Assembly: GCA_964515945.1 (NCBI GenBank)
Contig: CAZEWY010000001.1
Span: forward strand, 1 to 64,000
Direction: 5' to 3'
Source: CAYQQJ01 sp964515945
GTDB lineage: Bacteria; Pseudomonadota; Gammaproteobacteria; Pseudomonadales; Cellvibrionaceae
Length of the DNA stretch: 64,000 nucleotides
Each line of letters starts with the position of its first letter. Position 1 is the first letter of the stretch. The translations under genes were made by a program, and so were the position numbers. Positions 50,607-60,153 of the stretch are shown one piece after another. Under the pieces are notes generated by a model. That model ran no database searches and was not told the origin of the DNA. It saw only the letters and a list, made by a program, of their open reading frames with translations.

Positions 50607-53258
50607 CTAACGGCCGAAGATTTTTTTGATGAAGCCAACAATTTTTCCTTCTGGCACCTTTGGTTGCGTTTGTTGTGGCGCGGTCTTTTTCGCCCGACGC
50701 TTGCCTGAGCCCGTCGCCCGAACCTTGTCCGCGGCGCGACCTGAGCCCTGTCCGCTCCGCTGCCCGCCTTGACCCTTGCCGCGCGCACTTCCAGAACCCG
50801 CCTTTTTGGCGGCGGCGCCACCCCGTGCCGGTCGCTTGCGCGAGCGGGTCTTTTTGGCGGGACCTGTGTCGGCGGAACCCGTAGCCTTGTCAGTCGGCTG
50901 TTCGGCTTTTCCGTCACCCGTGCCGGATGTCGCGGCGCGCTTGCGCGGTTGACGTTGGCGCTTTGGCTTGTCCTCCTGGGCAACAACGCCACGACCATCG
51001 GGTGCGGCCGAGGCACGCTTCTGCGACTTGCCTTCCCGAATCATTTCCAGATCGACCTTGCGCTCGTCCAGGTCGACCCGCACCACCTGCACCCGGATTT
51101 CATCACCCAAACGGAAGGTGCGTCGGGTGCGTTCGCCGACCAAACGGTGGTGGGCAGCATCGTAGTGATAATAATCCTGAGGCAGAGCGGTGATATGTAC
51201 CAGCCCTTCGACGTATACATCCTTTAATTCAACGAACAAACCGAAACCGACCACGGAGCTGACAATGCCATCGTAAACCTCACCGACTTTATCCCGCAGG
51301 TATTCGCATTTCAGCCAGCTGACCACATCCCGGGTGGCGTCGTCAGCGCGTCTTTCAGTCATGGAGCATTGCTCGCCGAGACCGATCATATCGCTCATTT
51401 CGTAGGGATAAATCAGGTTTTTCAGCAGCGGTTTCGCGTCGGGATGCCTCTGCACGGACCGGCTGTCGACATTCGAGCGAATGACGCTGCGAATGGCACG
51501 GTGAACCAGCAAATCCGGATAGCGGCGGATGGGCGACGTAAAGTGTGCGTAAGCGTCATACGCCAGGCCGAAATGGCCCTTGTTTTCCGGCGAATAAACC
51601 GCCTGGTTCATGCTGCGCAACATCACCGTCTGGATCAGGTGGGCATCGGGCCGGTCGGTGATGGACTGCAGCACTTCCTGATAATTCGCGGGGCTGATGT
51701 CACCGCTGTAATTCATGCTCAGGCCATTTTCACCGAGGAACTCGTGCAACATTTCCAGCTTTTCAGCCTTGGGCGGCTCATGAATGCGATAGAGGCAAGG
51801 CAGATTGTGCGCGTCGAGGAAATTGGCGGTACAAACGTTGGCGGCAAGCATGCACTCTTCGATCAGTTTGTGCGCGTCGTTGCGGGTCACCGGAATAATG
51901 TCTTCAATCTTGCGGTTCCGATCGAAAATGATCCGTGTTTCCTGAGTCTCAAAATCAATGGCACCACGGGCTTCGCGGGCCTTCCGCAGGGCGCGATAAA
52001 GCTTGTGCAGTTCATCCAGGTGCGGCACAACATGGCTGAACGTCTGTCGCAGTTCACTGCTGTCGCTGCCCTGCTCGTCAATGATCTGGCCCACCTGATT
52101 GTAGGTCAGCCGCGCCTTTGAATGCATGACGCCTTCGTAAAACTTGTACTCGCCAATACGGCCGCTGGTGCTGACGGTCATCTCGCAGACCATGCACAAA
52201 CGGTCCACCTTGGGGTTTAGCGAGCAGAGGCCATTGGACAGCACCTCCGGCAACATGGGCACCACATAGTCCGGAAAATATACGGAATTGCCTCGCACCT
52301 GCGCTTCCTGATCCAGTGCGCTGTTGACGGAGACGTAATGGGAGACATCGGCGATAGCGACCAACAGACGCCATCCATTGGAAATACGTTCGCAAAAGAC
52401 GGCGTCATCAAAATCCCGGGCGTCCTCGCCATCAATGGTCACCAGCGGCAGATTCCGCAGGTCGATGCGGTTGACCTTGTCCTCGTCACGAACCTGGTCG
52501 CTGATGGCCGCCGCTTGCTCCTGAACAGCCTGGGGCCATTCGTGGGGGATATCGTGGGAGCGAATGGCGACGTCGATTTCCATGCCCGGCGCCATATGAT
52601 CGCCCAGCACCTCGACAATGCGTCCTGCGGGCATGCTCCTGCGGTCCGGCTGCTGAATGATTTCCACCACCACAAACTGGCCGTGGTTGGCGCTGTGGGT
52701 CTGGTCCGGCGGAATCAGAATATCGTGGCCAATCCGCGGGTTGTCCGGCTTGACCACATGAACGCCACGCTCGATGGACAGCCGCCCGACCAACTGATCG
52801 GTGTTGTGGGAAAGGACCTCAACAATGGAGCCCTCGCGCTTGCCGCGAAAGGTGTCGGCTTCCAGACGCACCAGCACTTCATCGCGGTCAAAGACCTTGC
52901 GCATTTGGCGGTTGGTCAGGTAAATATCGGCGGAGCCGTCGGTGGGAATCACAAAGCCGAAGCCGTCTCTATGGCCCTGCACGCGACCGCGTACCAGGTC
53001 CATCTTGTCCACGCGACCATAGGCGCCACGACGGTTGCGCATCAGTTGGCCGTCGCGCTCCATGGCGATCAGACGGCGGCGCAGGGCTTCTATACTGTCT
53101 TCATCGTCGAGATTGAAGTGCTTGCAAAGCGCAGGATGCGACATGGGGCCGGAGGAGTCCTCCAGCACATCAAGGATGAGTTCCCGGCTAGCGACCGGGT
53201 TTTCATATTTTGCCGCCTCACGGGCGGCATAAGGGTCCTGGGGACCGGATTCTGCCAA
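50607..53258 (-). CDS. rnr: Ribonuclease R
   Basis: An 883-residue 3'-5' exoribonuclease that degrades structured RNA: N-terminal winged helix (SRELILDVLEDSSGP...), two cold-shock domains, the RNB domain with the metal site TIDGEDARDFDDAV, an S1 domain (GEVYDGIVSSVVGFGLFVELKD), and a long Lys/Arg/Gly-rich C-terminal tail of about 140 residues. TTG at 53258 gives the family N-terminus (AESGPQDPYAAREAAKYENP); a GTG at 53330 with GAGGA upstream is the alternative. rlmB follows. Confidence 0.94.
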   Translation of the reverse strand: MAESGPQDPYAAREAAKYENPVASRELILDVLEDSSGPMSHPALCKHFNLDDEDSIEALRRRLIAMERDGQLMRNRRGAYGRVDKMDLVRGRVQGHRDGFGFVIPTDGSADIYLTNRQMRKVFDRDEVLVRLEADTFRGKREGSIVEVLSHNTDQLVGRLSIERGVHVVKPDNPRIGHDILIPPDQTHSANHGQFVVVEIIQQPDRRSMPAGRIVEVLGDHMAPGMEIDVAIRSHDIPHEWPQAVQEQAAAISDQVRDEDKVNRIDLRNLPLVTIDGEDARDFDDAVFCERISNGWRLLVAIADVSHYVSVNSALDQEAQVRGNSVYFPDYVVPMLPEVLSNGLCSLNPKVDRLCMVCEMTVSTSGRIGEYKFYEGVMHSKARLTYNQVGQIIDEQGSDSSELRQTFSHVVPHLDELHKLYRALRKAREARGAIDFETQETRIIFDRNRKIEDIIPVTRNDAHKLIEECMLAANVCTANFLDAHNLPCLYRIHEPPKAEKLEMLHEFLGENGLSMNYSGDISPANYQEVLQSITDRPDAHLIQTVMLRSMNQAVYSPENKGHFGLAYDAYAHFTSPIRRYPDLLVHRAIRSVIRSNVDSRSVQRHPDAKPLLKNLIYPYEMSDMIGLGEQCSMTERRADDATRDVVSWLKCEYLRDKVGEVYDGIVSSVVGFGLFVELKDVYVEGLVHITALPQDYYHYDAAHHRLVGERTRRTFRLGDEIRVQVVRVDLDERKVDLEMIREGKSQKRASAAPDGRGVVAQEDKPKRQRQPRKRAATSGTGDGKAEQPTDKATGSADTGPAKKTRSRKRPARGGAAAKKAGSGSARGKGQGGQRSGQGSGRAADKVRATGSGKRRAKKTAPQQTQPKVPEGKIVGFIKKIFGR

Positions 53259-53431
53259 AATAAATGTCCATTTTTCAGTGAATGTCGTAAAACCCGCGGA
53301 ATATAACAGATATGACGCCTTCAGGCCCACATTAAGGGTCCTCGGTAGACATTTAGTCCCCCAACCAGCATTGGTGTTCCCGGGGCCACCCGTGACACAA
53401 ACCGACTCTCGACTTCAAGCGCATTCCACTA

Positions 53432-53460
53432 TTGACAAGGCATGGGCAGATCATTATATT
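53432..53460 (+). promoter_or_regulatory. Promoter of tRNA-Leu
   Basis: TTGACA (53432-53437), a 17-bp spacer and TATATT (53455-53460), then a GC-rich discriminator GCGCGTCC as in stringently controlled stable-RNA promoters. The tRNA starts at 53474. Confidence 0.85.
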
Positions 53461-53473
53461 GCGCGTCCACCCT

Positions 53474-53560
53474 GCCCAGGTGGTGAAATTGGTAGACACG
53501 CTAGCTTCAGGTGCTAGTGGCCTTACGGTCGTGGAGGTTCAAGTCCTCTCCTGGGCACCA
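53474..53560 (+). tRNA. tRNA-Leu (anticodon CAG)
   Basis: 87 nt, with acceptor stem GCCCAGG/CCTGGGC, encoded CCA at the end, TTCAAGT T-loop and the long variable arm of class II tRNAs. The anticodon loop TTCAGGT gives CAG, reading CUG. Confidence 0.97.
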
Positions 53561-53575
53561 AATTCCCAGGAAGGT

Positions 53576-53599
53576 CGAGCTAAACAGCTCGGCTTTTTT
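53576..53599 (+). terminator. Intrinsic terminator after tRNA-Leu
   Basis: Stem CGAGCT/AGCTCG with loop AAAC, followed by a six-T run. Confidence 0.9.
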
Positions 53600-53751
53600 G
53601 TTTGTGTATCAAATCAGTGACCTCATCCGCATCGCTCTTTGGCATCCCATCGACTCTCGCACATCCATGCGCAACGTCCTAAATCATCAGATTCGAGACC
53701 AGGAGCGCACCAGGTTCAGTTGAGAGTGTAATTTCTTCCTCTGCTGGTCAA

Positions 53752-54213
53752 TCAGCCATATTTTTTCAGTATTCTCGCCAGCGCCTCAGGGTCCTGTTGC
53801 TTTAAGCGGTCGAGGTCGCTTTCAATTCTGTCAGCTATGCCCTTTTTATATTTTTCCTTGATGTCAGCCACATCCGCCACCAGCTTTCTGAACTTTTCTA
53901 TCCCCTTTCCACTTTTGCCGTCTATTACCTCCTGTAAAGCATCGGACAACACACCCAACTGCTTGCCGAAGCTCGCGACCTCCGACACCACCTCGCTCTC
54001 TATTTTCTTGTCGCCGGCATAGTTAAGCTCAATGTTCGGAGAAAACCAGGTTGTTACCGGGCTAATACCTTCCACGTTTCCACTCAGTGGCAAATTCATC
54101 AGGTTAAGCCAGGGATTTTTCCACATGTTCATATGTGACCTCCAAGTCATTACAGGGTATTGCTGCGAAATCATTTGTCGCTTGACGTCGTTTACATTAA
54201 GAAAGGTACTCAC
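53752..54213 (-). CDS. Hypothetical helical protein
   Basis: 153 residues, no membrane segment or signal. The first third contains aromatic/Trp-rich WRSHMNMWKNPWLNLMN; the last two thirds are strongly helical (IEKFRKLVADVADIKEKYKKG, then ADRIESDLDRLKQQDPEALA), in phasin-like or coiled-coil style. Similar short proteins occur in Pseudomonas-type genomes, but I do not recognise a named family. It follows the tRNA terminator on the other strand, and is 51 bp downstream of the response-regulator gene. Function unknown. Confidence 0.6.
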   Translation of the reverse strand: MSTFLNVNDVKRQMISQQYPVMTWRSHMNMWKNPWLNLMNLPLSGNVEGISPVTTWFSPNIELNYAGDKKIESEVVSEVASFGKQLGVLSDALQEVIDGKSGKGIEKFRKLVADVADIKEKYKKGIADRIESDLDRLKQQDPEALARILKKYG

Positions 54214-54264
54214 CCGGTAGGTTCCAGGGTATTAAGAGTGAATCGGGTCCGACGACACTGGGAG

Positions 54265-55050
54265 TTACCGCAACAGCTCCCGCAAACGGCGGGACGCCGA
54301 ACGTCCCAATTCAAAGGGGGCGGATACGCGGTCCAGGCTGACGAGGGTTTTATCGCGGTCGATGGTGTTGGTTTCCTTTATTCTTCTTAGATTAAGCAGG
54401 CGGGAGCGGTCCAGGCGGGCGAAGGGGGGCGACGGCAGGCGGTCTTCCCAGTCGCCGATTGACTGGAGGACGAACATGGGCTCCTGCCCCGAAATGATGA
54501 CTCGTGTATAGGCACCTTCGGCGCGAATGGCCGCGATTTGTCTCACGGGTACCATGCGCAACAGGTCCCGGTCCCGCAGGGGTAGCAGATCCTCCATTTG
54601 CAAACGGCCATTCATCAGGGAATACCTGTTGGCGCCCCCGGCTGTGTCACCAGGCATGGACGCGGCGACCTGCCAATTGGCGGCGGGCGGTGCGGCTGCC
54701 AGTAGTCGTGACACTGTTTCCGCCAGGCGTTGGGGATGTACCGGTTTCAGGAGGTAGTCGAGGGCATTGGCTTCAAAGGCCTTTACGGCAAAATTGTCAT
54801 AGGCGGTGACGAACACGATGCGGGTGCGGGCGGACAGGTGTGGCAATAGATCGAAACCGGTATCGGGCGGCATTTGGACATCGAGGAAGAGGACGTCGGG
54901 GCACTCCTCGAGCAGTATTTCCCGGGCGCTGCTGACTCCGTCCGCCTCCGCCAGCACGTCGATTTGCGGATGAGCCCTCAGTAGTTCAGTAAGCCAGCGC
55001 CGCGCCGGTCGCTCATCGTCCACGATCAAGGCTCGCAACGTCGCACTCAT
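54265..55050 (-). CDS. LytTR-family response regulator (AlgR/LytR type)
   Basis: A 261-residue regulator: receiver domain with acidic pocket DDE (11-13), phosphoacceptor Asp57 (DVLFLDVQMP), Thr/Ser and Lys (LKPVHP about 102-107), then a C-terminal LytTR DNA-binding domain (about 155-261; VRQIAAIRAEGAYTRVII, RLDRSRLLNLRRIKE). Its partner kinase gene is just upstream (2 bp gap). Such systems control surface structures and alginate or twitching in Pseudomonas. Confidence 0.92.
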   Translation of the reverse strand: MSATLRALIVDDERPARRWLTELLRAHPQIDVLAEADGVSSAREILLEECPDVLFLDVQMPPDTGFDLLPHLSARTRIVFVTAYDNFAVKAFEANALDYLLKPVHPQRLAETVSRLLAAAPPAANWQVAASMPGDTAGGANRYSLMNGRLQMEDLLPLRDRDLLRMVPVRQIAAIRAEGAYTRVIISGQEPMFVLQSIGDWEDRLPSPPFARLDRSRLLNLRRIKETNTIDRDKTLVSLDRVSAPFELGRSASRRLRELLR

Positions 55051-55052
55051 GG

Positions 55053-56156
55053 TTATAGCTCCACTCCCATCCGCGCGGTTGAGCCCTTCATCGGCAAACG
55101 CACATTCGCGCTGACTTCATTGTCACCGTCAGTCAGCTCGAGACTTGCGTCTTCTCCATATATTAATTGCAGGCGTCGGCGCAGGTTCGCCAGCCCGGTT
55201 TTGGTCGAGGGATGGGTTTCCGGCGGAATCCACTTTCCGGAATTGATGACGCTAACAAACAGGCAGCCATTCTCCACAAGGGCATTGATGGTCAGACACA
55301 AAGGTCGCGCCGAGGTGCGCTGGCCGTATTTGATGGCATTTTCGAGCAGCGGCTGAATCAGGGCGCTGGGAACCGGCGCCTTGAGCGCCGCATGTTCTGT
55401 ATTGATCTGATATTCCAGGTTTTCCTCGAAGCGCGCCTGCTCCACCTGCAGATAGTTTTCCAGCGCCTTGAGTTCTGTTTCGAGCGGTTCCAGTTCGCTG
55501 TGCCGTTGCAGGGAAAAACGCAGGTAGTCGGATAAAGCCAGGGTCAGCACCCGCACCTTGTCCGGATTTTCCGATTCCGCGAGAATCGAACCCAGCGCAT
55601 TGAACAGGAAATGCGGGTTGACCTGGGCCCGCAGCGCCTTCAGTTCACTGGCCTGGGCGACCGCTTCAGCTTCCGCCAGTTCCAACTGTACACGCTGGGT
55701 GTCCAACCAGTAATTAATACCGAAGTAAAGCACGCTCCAGAACCAATAGATCACCCAGCGCATCAACAGACTCGCCTGTAAAAAAGTGCCCAGTTCCGAA
55801 AAATCGCGCAGGGCCGAGCTATTCATCCCTATGCCGAGCAGGTGACCATGGCCCAGTGTCAGGAGCACGTCCAGCGCTCCGACAAATCCGCAAATGAGGA
55901 CGGCGCTGATGCCGATAAGCCAGCTGGAATGCCATTTTTCCCGCATTCGCCGGTAAAGCAGGCGCAAGACGCAGGTAGCGGAAAAACCGAAGCCTGTGCG
56001 GAATAGGGTCAGCCAGAAGGCGTCTTCCCAGTCGATATAGGCAATGGCAGTGAACGTCATCGCCAGCAGGGCAACACTCAGCCAACCGGTGCATTGCAGC
56101 AGCCAGAAGAGGTATTTCCGATGTTCGCCTGATACCAGCTTGTCCAGGTTGATCAT
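55053..56156 (-). CDS. LytS/AlgZ-type sensor histidine kinase
   Basis: From the ATG at 56156 the product has 367 residues. About four to six membrane helices form the N-terminal sensor, then the phosphoacceptor His in NPHFLFNALGSILAES and the ATP-binding domain (ENAIKYGQR N-box, GLANLRRRLQLIYG G-box). The short His_kinase type without a PAS or GAF domain pairs with LytTR regulators. The earlier in-frame starts (56186, 56294) have poorer ribosome sites. Confidence 0.9.
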   Translation of the reverse strand: MINLDKLVSGEHRKYLFWLLQCTGWLSVALLAMTFTAIAYIDWEDAFWLTLFRTGFGFSATCVLRLLYRRMREKWHSSWLIGISAVLICGFVGALDVLLTLGHGHLLGIGMNSSALRDFSELGTFLQASLLMRWVIYWFWSVLYFGINYWLDTQRVQLELAEAEAVAQASELKALRAQVNPHFLFNALGSILAESENPDKVRVLTLALSDYLRFSLQRHSELEPLETELKALENYLQVEQARFEENLEYQINTEHAALKAPVPSALIQPLLENAIKYGQRTSARPLCLTINALVENGCLFVSVINSGKWIPPETHPSTKTGLANLRRRLQLIYGEDASLELTDGDNEVSANVRLPMKGSTARMGVEL

Positions 56157-56409
56157 GTAGTTTCCCGTATCCCGACTCATGATCATATTCGAAGAAGGCT
56201 CGGATTCAAAATGCGGGCATCGGACGCCGGTTCCAATGATGTGAATATCATTACCAGTTATTAAAGGCTGTTGGGCCTCCGCAAGGTAAACCACATTCGC
56301 ACTGTGGAAAACCTGATTTAAGTGAAACGGGCAAAAAATTTAACGAAACCGGCAGGGCCGGCAGCGCGCTTGCGCGTCACAAAATCACGGAGTATGCTGC
56401 GCATCAATC

Positions 56410-56425
56410 AATTAACTGTTTAATT
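56410..56425. promoter_or_regulatory. Candidate TetR autoregulatory operator
   Basis: The palindrome AATTAA-CTGT-TTAATT lies 7 bp upstream of the TetR-family start codon. Its position suggests self-repression and control of the exporter operon. Confidence 0.4.
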
Positions 56426-56431
56426 AATAAA

Positions 56432-57043
56432 ATGACAAAACGTCCCGGTCGCCCCGCTCGCCAGGAGTCCTCCAACGCCTCCGCAAACATCATCGAGGCT
56501 GCCTGCCTGCTTTTCAGCAGGCACGGCGTCCGGGGCACGAGCTACCGGCAGATTGCCGAAGCCGCCGGGGTTACGCCGGCCATGGTGCATTATTACTTTC
56601 CGCACAAGGAGGATCTCTACCTCGCGGTTCTGCAAACCACTTTCTCATCCCTGATGCAGACGCTCGGGAACACACGAAACCTGGAGGAGTGGGTGCACCG
56701 GTTCCACGACCATGTGCTGTCGCACCCCTGGTGCCCCCACCTGATGCTGCGGGAAGTCATGCCCCATGACGGCGAACTGCGTGATCTTTTCCTGACCCAC
56801 TGCGGCCCACAGGTATTCGGCTCGGTGAAAACCATGATCCGGCAAACATTCCGGGAAGCGGGCGTCTCCCGAAAGCTGAACGTCGACCGTCATGTGGTCC
56901 TGCTGGTGGGTATGCTGGTCTACCCCTTTCTCGGTCAGGACGTCGCCCAATCGCTGACCGGGAAAACCTTCGACAAGCGCATGATGAAGCGCTTTCGCGA
57001 CGATGCGCTGGCACTTTTTCGCGCACGGATCGCCGGACACTAA
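56432..57043 (+). CDS. TetR-family repressor (CecR/YbiH-like)
   Basis: A 203-residue TetR protein. The helix-turn-helix is RGTSYRQIAEAAGVTPAMVHYYFPHKEDLY (about residues 34-63). The C-terminal ligand-binding domain resembles the YbiH group that controls the ybhGFSR exporter in E. coli, and here the same type of exporter follows immediately (21 bp). Ligand unknown. Confidence 0.9.
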   Translation: MTKRPGRPARQESSNASANIIEAACLLFSRHGVRGTSYRQIAEAAGVTPAMVHYYFPHKEDLYLAVLQTTFSSLMQTLGNTRNLEEWVHRFHDHVLSHPWCPHLMLREVMPHDGELRDLFLTHCGPQVFGSVKTMIRQTFREAGVSRKLNVDRHVVLLVGMLVYPFLGQDVAQSLTGKTFDKRMMKRFRDDALALFRARIAGH

Positions 57044-57064
57044 CCCATAGAACGGAGCAGACTC

Positions 57065-58045
57065 ATGGAGATAGAACCACAAGCCGGTCTACACAAAGCA
57101 TTGCGAGCCGGTCTGTCAATCATATTCATGATCGCGCTTGTCGCCTGCTCACCGGGGGAAACCAGCATCGCACTCGGCACCCTGGAGCGCGACCGCATTG
57201 TGCTGACAGCGACCGCCGCGGAAATCATCACAGCTCAGCCAATTGCCGAGGGCAGCCATGTCGAGCCCGGACAGTTGCTGGTGCAACTTGACGCCAGCCA
57301 ACAGACATTGGCCGTACAGGCGCTGGAAGGGGAAGTCGCCGCTCGTGAAGCCGCGCTCGAATTGCTGCGCGAGGGCCCCCGTGCCGAGGAAATAACAGCG
57401 GCCGCAGCCCGCGTGGATACGGCACAGGCGGTGGCCCGGGAAAGCCAACTGCAACTGGCGCGCGTGCGCGAGTTGGCGGACAGGGGCGTGGCGCCGCAAT
57501 CGGAATACGACGCGGCGCAGGCCCTGGCTGACAGCAATGGGGCGCGCCTGCGCGATGCTGAAGCCCAGTTGAAATTGTTGCGTATTGGCACCCGCCCGGA
57601 AGACATCGCACAGGCCGAGGCACAGCTGCAAGCCGCCCGCGCCCGGCTGGCGCTGGAACAAAGTAAACTGGCGGATCTTTCCATACTTGCCACCCGCGGC
57701 GGCACCCTCGACAGCCTGCCGTTTTATGTGGGTGAACGGGTGCCCCTGGGGGCCTCGGTGGCGGTGATACTAAGTAACGATCCGCCCTACGCCCGCGTCT
57801 ATATTCCGGAACCAGCTCGCGCCGGCATAGAGCTTGGCACCAAGCTGACAGTGCATGTGGATGGCAGCCCCGAAAGCTTTACCGGCCTGGTTCGCTGGAT
57901 TGCGCAGGAACCGGAGTTCACGCCCTACTATGCGCTCAGCAGCGGCGAACGCAGCCGGCTGGTCTATCTGGCGGAAGTGCAGCTTTCCGCCGAAGCCGGC
58001 GCCCTGCCAGCCGGCCTGCCGGTACAGGTGGAACTGCCGCAATGA
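57065..58045 (+). CDS. HlyD-type membrane fusion protein, lipid-anchored (YbhG-like)
   Basis: A 326-residue periplasmic adaptor with lipobox LVAC (Cys about 28). The two biotinyl-lipoyl half motifs flank a coiled-coil hairpin of about 110 residues (EGEVAAREAALELLREG... AQAEAQLQAARARLALEQSKLADL). It would bridge the inner-membrane ABC exporter to an outer-membrane channel. Its stop overlaps the start of the ABC ATPase gene by 4 bp. Confidence 0.88.
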   Translation: MEIEPQAGLHKALRAGLSIIFMIALVACSPGETSIALGTLERDRIVLTATAAEIITAQPIAEGSHVEPGQLLVQLDASQQTLAVQALEGEVAAREAALELLREGPRAEEITAAAARVDTAQAVARESQLQLARVRELADRGVAPQSEYDAAQALADSNGARLRDAEAQLKLLRIGTRPEDIAQAEAQLQAARARLALEQSKLADLSILATRGGTLDSLPFYVGERVPLGASVAVILSNDPPYARVYIPEPARAGIELGTKLTVHVDGSPESFTGLVRWIAQEPEFTPYYALSSGERSRLVYLAEVQLSAEAGALPAGLPVQVELPQ

Positions 58046-58974
58046 AAGCCAATACGGAATATGCCATAGCCGCCGAAGGTCTTGTGCGCCGCTTTGGCCA
58101 GTTCACGGCAGTGGATGGGCTGGACCTGCATATTCCGCGCGGCTGTATCTATGGCTTTCTCGGCCCCAACGGCTCCGGCAAATCCACCACTATTCGCCTG
58201 CTCACCGGCCTGCTCACACCCGACAGTGGGCGCATCGACGTGCTGGGCCTCCAGCTGCCCAAGCAGGCGGAACCATTGCGCCGCCGCATTGGCTACATGA
58301 CGCAGAAATTCTCCCTGTTCGACGATCTCACTCTGCGGGAAAACCTGCTGTTCATGGCGCGCATCTATGGCCTGCCGCGCCGTCAGTCGCAAACCCGTAT
58401 TGCGGATTTGCTGGAGCACTACGAGCTGGAATCCCTGCAAAAACGCTTCGCCGGTACTCTGAGTGGCGGTCAAAAACAGCGGCTCGCCCTCGCCGCCGCG
58501 ACCCTGCACGGGCCGGAACTGCTGTTTCTCGACGAACCCACCTCGGCGGTGGACCCGGAGAATCGCCGCGATTTTTGGGAAAAGCTGTTCGATCTCAGCG
58601 AAGCCGGCACCACCATTCTCGTCTCCACTCATTACATGGACGAAGCCGAGCGCTGCCACTATTTGGCCATTCTCGACCGCGGCCGCAAGCGGGCCGATGG
58701 AACGCCTCAGCAATTGATGCAGGACATGCACGCCACCGTGGTGGAAGTAAGCGGGCCGCGCCTGCGCCAGCTCAAGCAGCGTTTGCTCGGCCTGCCCCAC
58801 ATCCGATCGGTGGCACAGCAGGGGGTACAACTGCGGGTTCTGGTGGATCGGCAGGTGGAGGACCCAAGACAGTGGGTGAGTGAGCAGGGAGGGCTCGATA
58901 GCACCGAGTACACGCTCGCGCTGGTGCGCCCTTCCCTGGAAGACGTATTCGTCACCAGCACGGGAGCGCACTGA
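58042..58974 (+). CDS. ABC exporter ATP-binding protein (YbhF half)
   Basis: A 310-residue ATPase with a single nucleotide-binding domain: Walker A GPNGSGKST (about 38-46), signature LSGGQKQRL (about 138-146), Walker B LLFLDEPTSAVDPEN. The C-terminal tail (about 70 residues) after the H-loop HYMDEAERC is typical of the CcmA/DrrA group. E. coli YbhF has two such domains; here only one. Two bases after its stop is the permease GTG. Confidence 0.92.
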   Translation: MKANTEYAIAAEGLVRRFGQFTAVDGLDLHIPRGCIYGFLGPNGSGKSTTIRLLTGLLTPDSGRIDVLGLQLPKQAEPLRRRIGYMTQKFSLFDDLTLRENLLFMARIYGLPRRQSQTRIADLLEHYELESLQKRFAGTLSGGQKQRLALAAATLHGPELLFLDEPTSAVDPENRRDFWEKLFDLSEAGTTILVSTHYMDEAERCHYLAILDRGRKRADGTPQQLMQDMHATVVEVSGPRLRQLKQRLLGLPHIRSVAQQGVQLRVLVDRQVEDPRQWVSEQGGLDSTEYTLALVRPSLEDVFVTSTGAH

Positions 58975-58975
58975 G

Positions 58976-60079
58976 GTGCCCTGGCTTTCCCGCATCAGCG
59001 CCGTTATGTTCAAGGAGCTGCGACAGCTCGCACGCGACCGGCTTAATTTCGGTCTGGTGGTGATGATTCCGCTCATCCAGTTGCTGCTGTTCGGCTACGC
59101 CATCAACAACAACATCCGTGGTATTCCCGTGGGCATTGTCGACGACGCCAACTCCTTCGCCTCGCGCAGCATCATTGACGCAGTGCGGGCGACTCAGGTA
59201 GTGCAGCCGGTGGCCTGGTATCTGTCGGTGCAGGAAGCGGAACTGGGCATTACCGCGGGAGAGGTGCGGGCCGTGCTTTACCTGCCGGAAAATCTGGAAC
59301 AACGCCTGGCGCGGGGCGAGCAGGCGCTGGCACAGTGGATCGTCGATGGCTCCGACAATATCGTCTCTTCCGCCCTGCTCAATTTGCGCGACATGCCGCT
59401 GACGGAACTGCAACGCAAACCGGTGCGGCTAGCTGCGCCCCCCACTTTCGAAAGCGTGCTCTACTTCAACCCGGAGCGACGTACACCGGTGAATATCGTA
59501 CCGGGCCTGCTGGCGGTAATTCTCACCATGACCATGATTCTATTCACCGCCACGGCGATAGTCCGCGAGAAGGAACGCGGCAACATGGAACTGCTGATTA
59601 CCACGCCGGTGCGCAGCATCGAGCTGATGCTGGGCAAGATCATTCCTTACATCCTTATCGGTTTGCTGCAGACCCTCATCATTCTGTCGCTGGGTCATCT
59701 GGTGTTCGACGTGCCCATCAACGGGAGTCCGCTGCAGATTTTGTGGGCGACCCTGCTGTTCATTTCCGCCAGTCTGACTCTGGGATTGATTATTTCCACC
59801 GTGGCGAAAACCCAGTTGCAGGCCATGCAGATGACGGTTTTTATCCTGCTGCCGTCCATTCTGCTGTCCGGTTTTCTGTTCCCCTATGAAGGCATGCCCC
59901 GCCCCGCCCAGTACCTTGCCGAAGTCTTGCCCGCCACTCATTTCGTGCGCATGATCCGCGCCATAGTGCTGCGTGATGCATTACTGGCCGACCTGAGCTA
60001 CGACGGTATTTTTCTCGCGTGTTTTACGGCAGCGGGAATGCTGGTGGCGACTTTGAAGTTCAGGAAATCGCTGGATTGA
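58976..60079 (+). CDS. ABC-2 type permease (YbhS/YbhR-like)
   Basis: A 367-residue permease starting at a GTG one base after the ATPase stop, with AGGA-poor context and probably translational coupling. Six membrane helices: one at the N-terminus, a long periplasmic domain (about 45-170, IPVGIVDDANSFASRSII), then five helices including LAVILTMTMILFTATAIVREKERGNMELL, the ABC-2 signature. The operon has one permease where E. coli has two, so it presumably works as a homodimer. Confidence 0.9.
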   Translation: MPWLSRISAVMFKELRQLARDRLNFGLVVMIPLIQLLLFGYAINNNIRGIPVGIVDDANSFASRSIIDAVRATQVVQPVAWYLSVQEAELGITAGEVRAVLYLPENLEQRLARGEQALAQWIVDGSDNIVSSALLNLRDMPLTELQRKPVRLAAPPTFESVLYFNPERRTPVNIVPGLLAVILTMTMILFTATAIVREKERGNMELLITTPVRSIELMLGKIIPYILIGLLQTLIILSLGHLVFDVPINGSPLQILWATLLFISASLTLGLIISTVAKTQLQAMQMTVFILLPSILLSGFLFPYEGMPRPAQYLAEVLPATHFVRMIRAIVLRDALLADLSYDGIFLACFTAAGMLVATLKFRKSLD

Positions 60080-60153
60080 ATCTGGCTGACGGGATTCCAC
60101 GCCCGGCACGGGTTTAATGCCGAGGCAGACACGAATCCGGGTTCGGAGACAAT

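Noticed and set aside
50607..53330. GTG start at 53330 for rnr
   Set aside because: It adds 24 residues unlike the RNase R N-terminus, although GAGGA lies upstream; kept as an alternative only.
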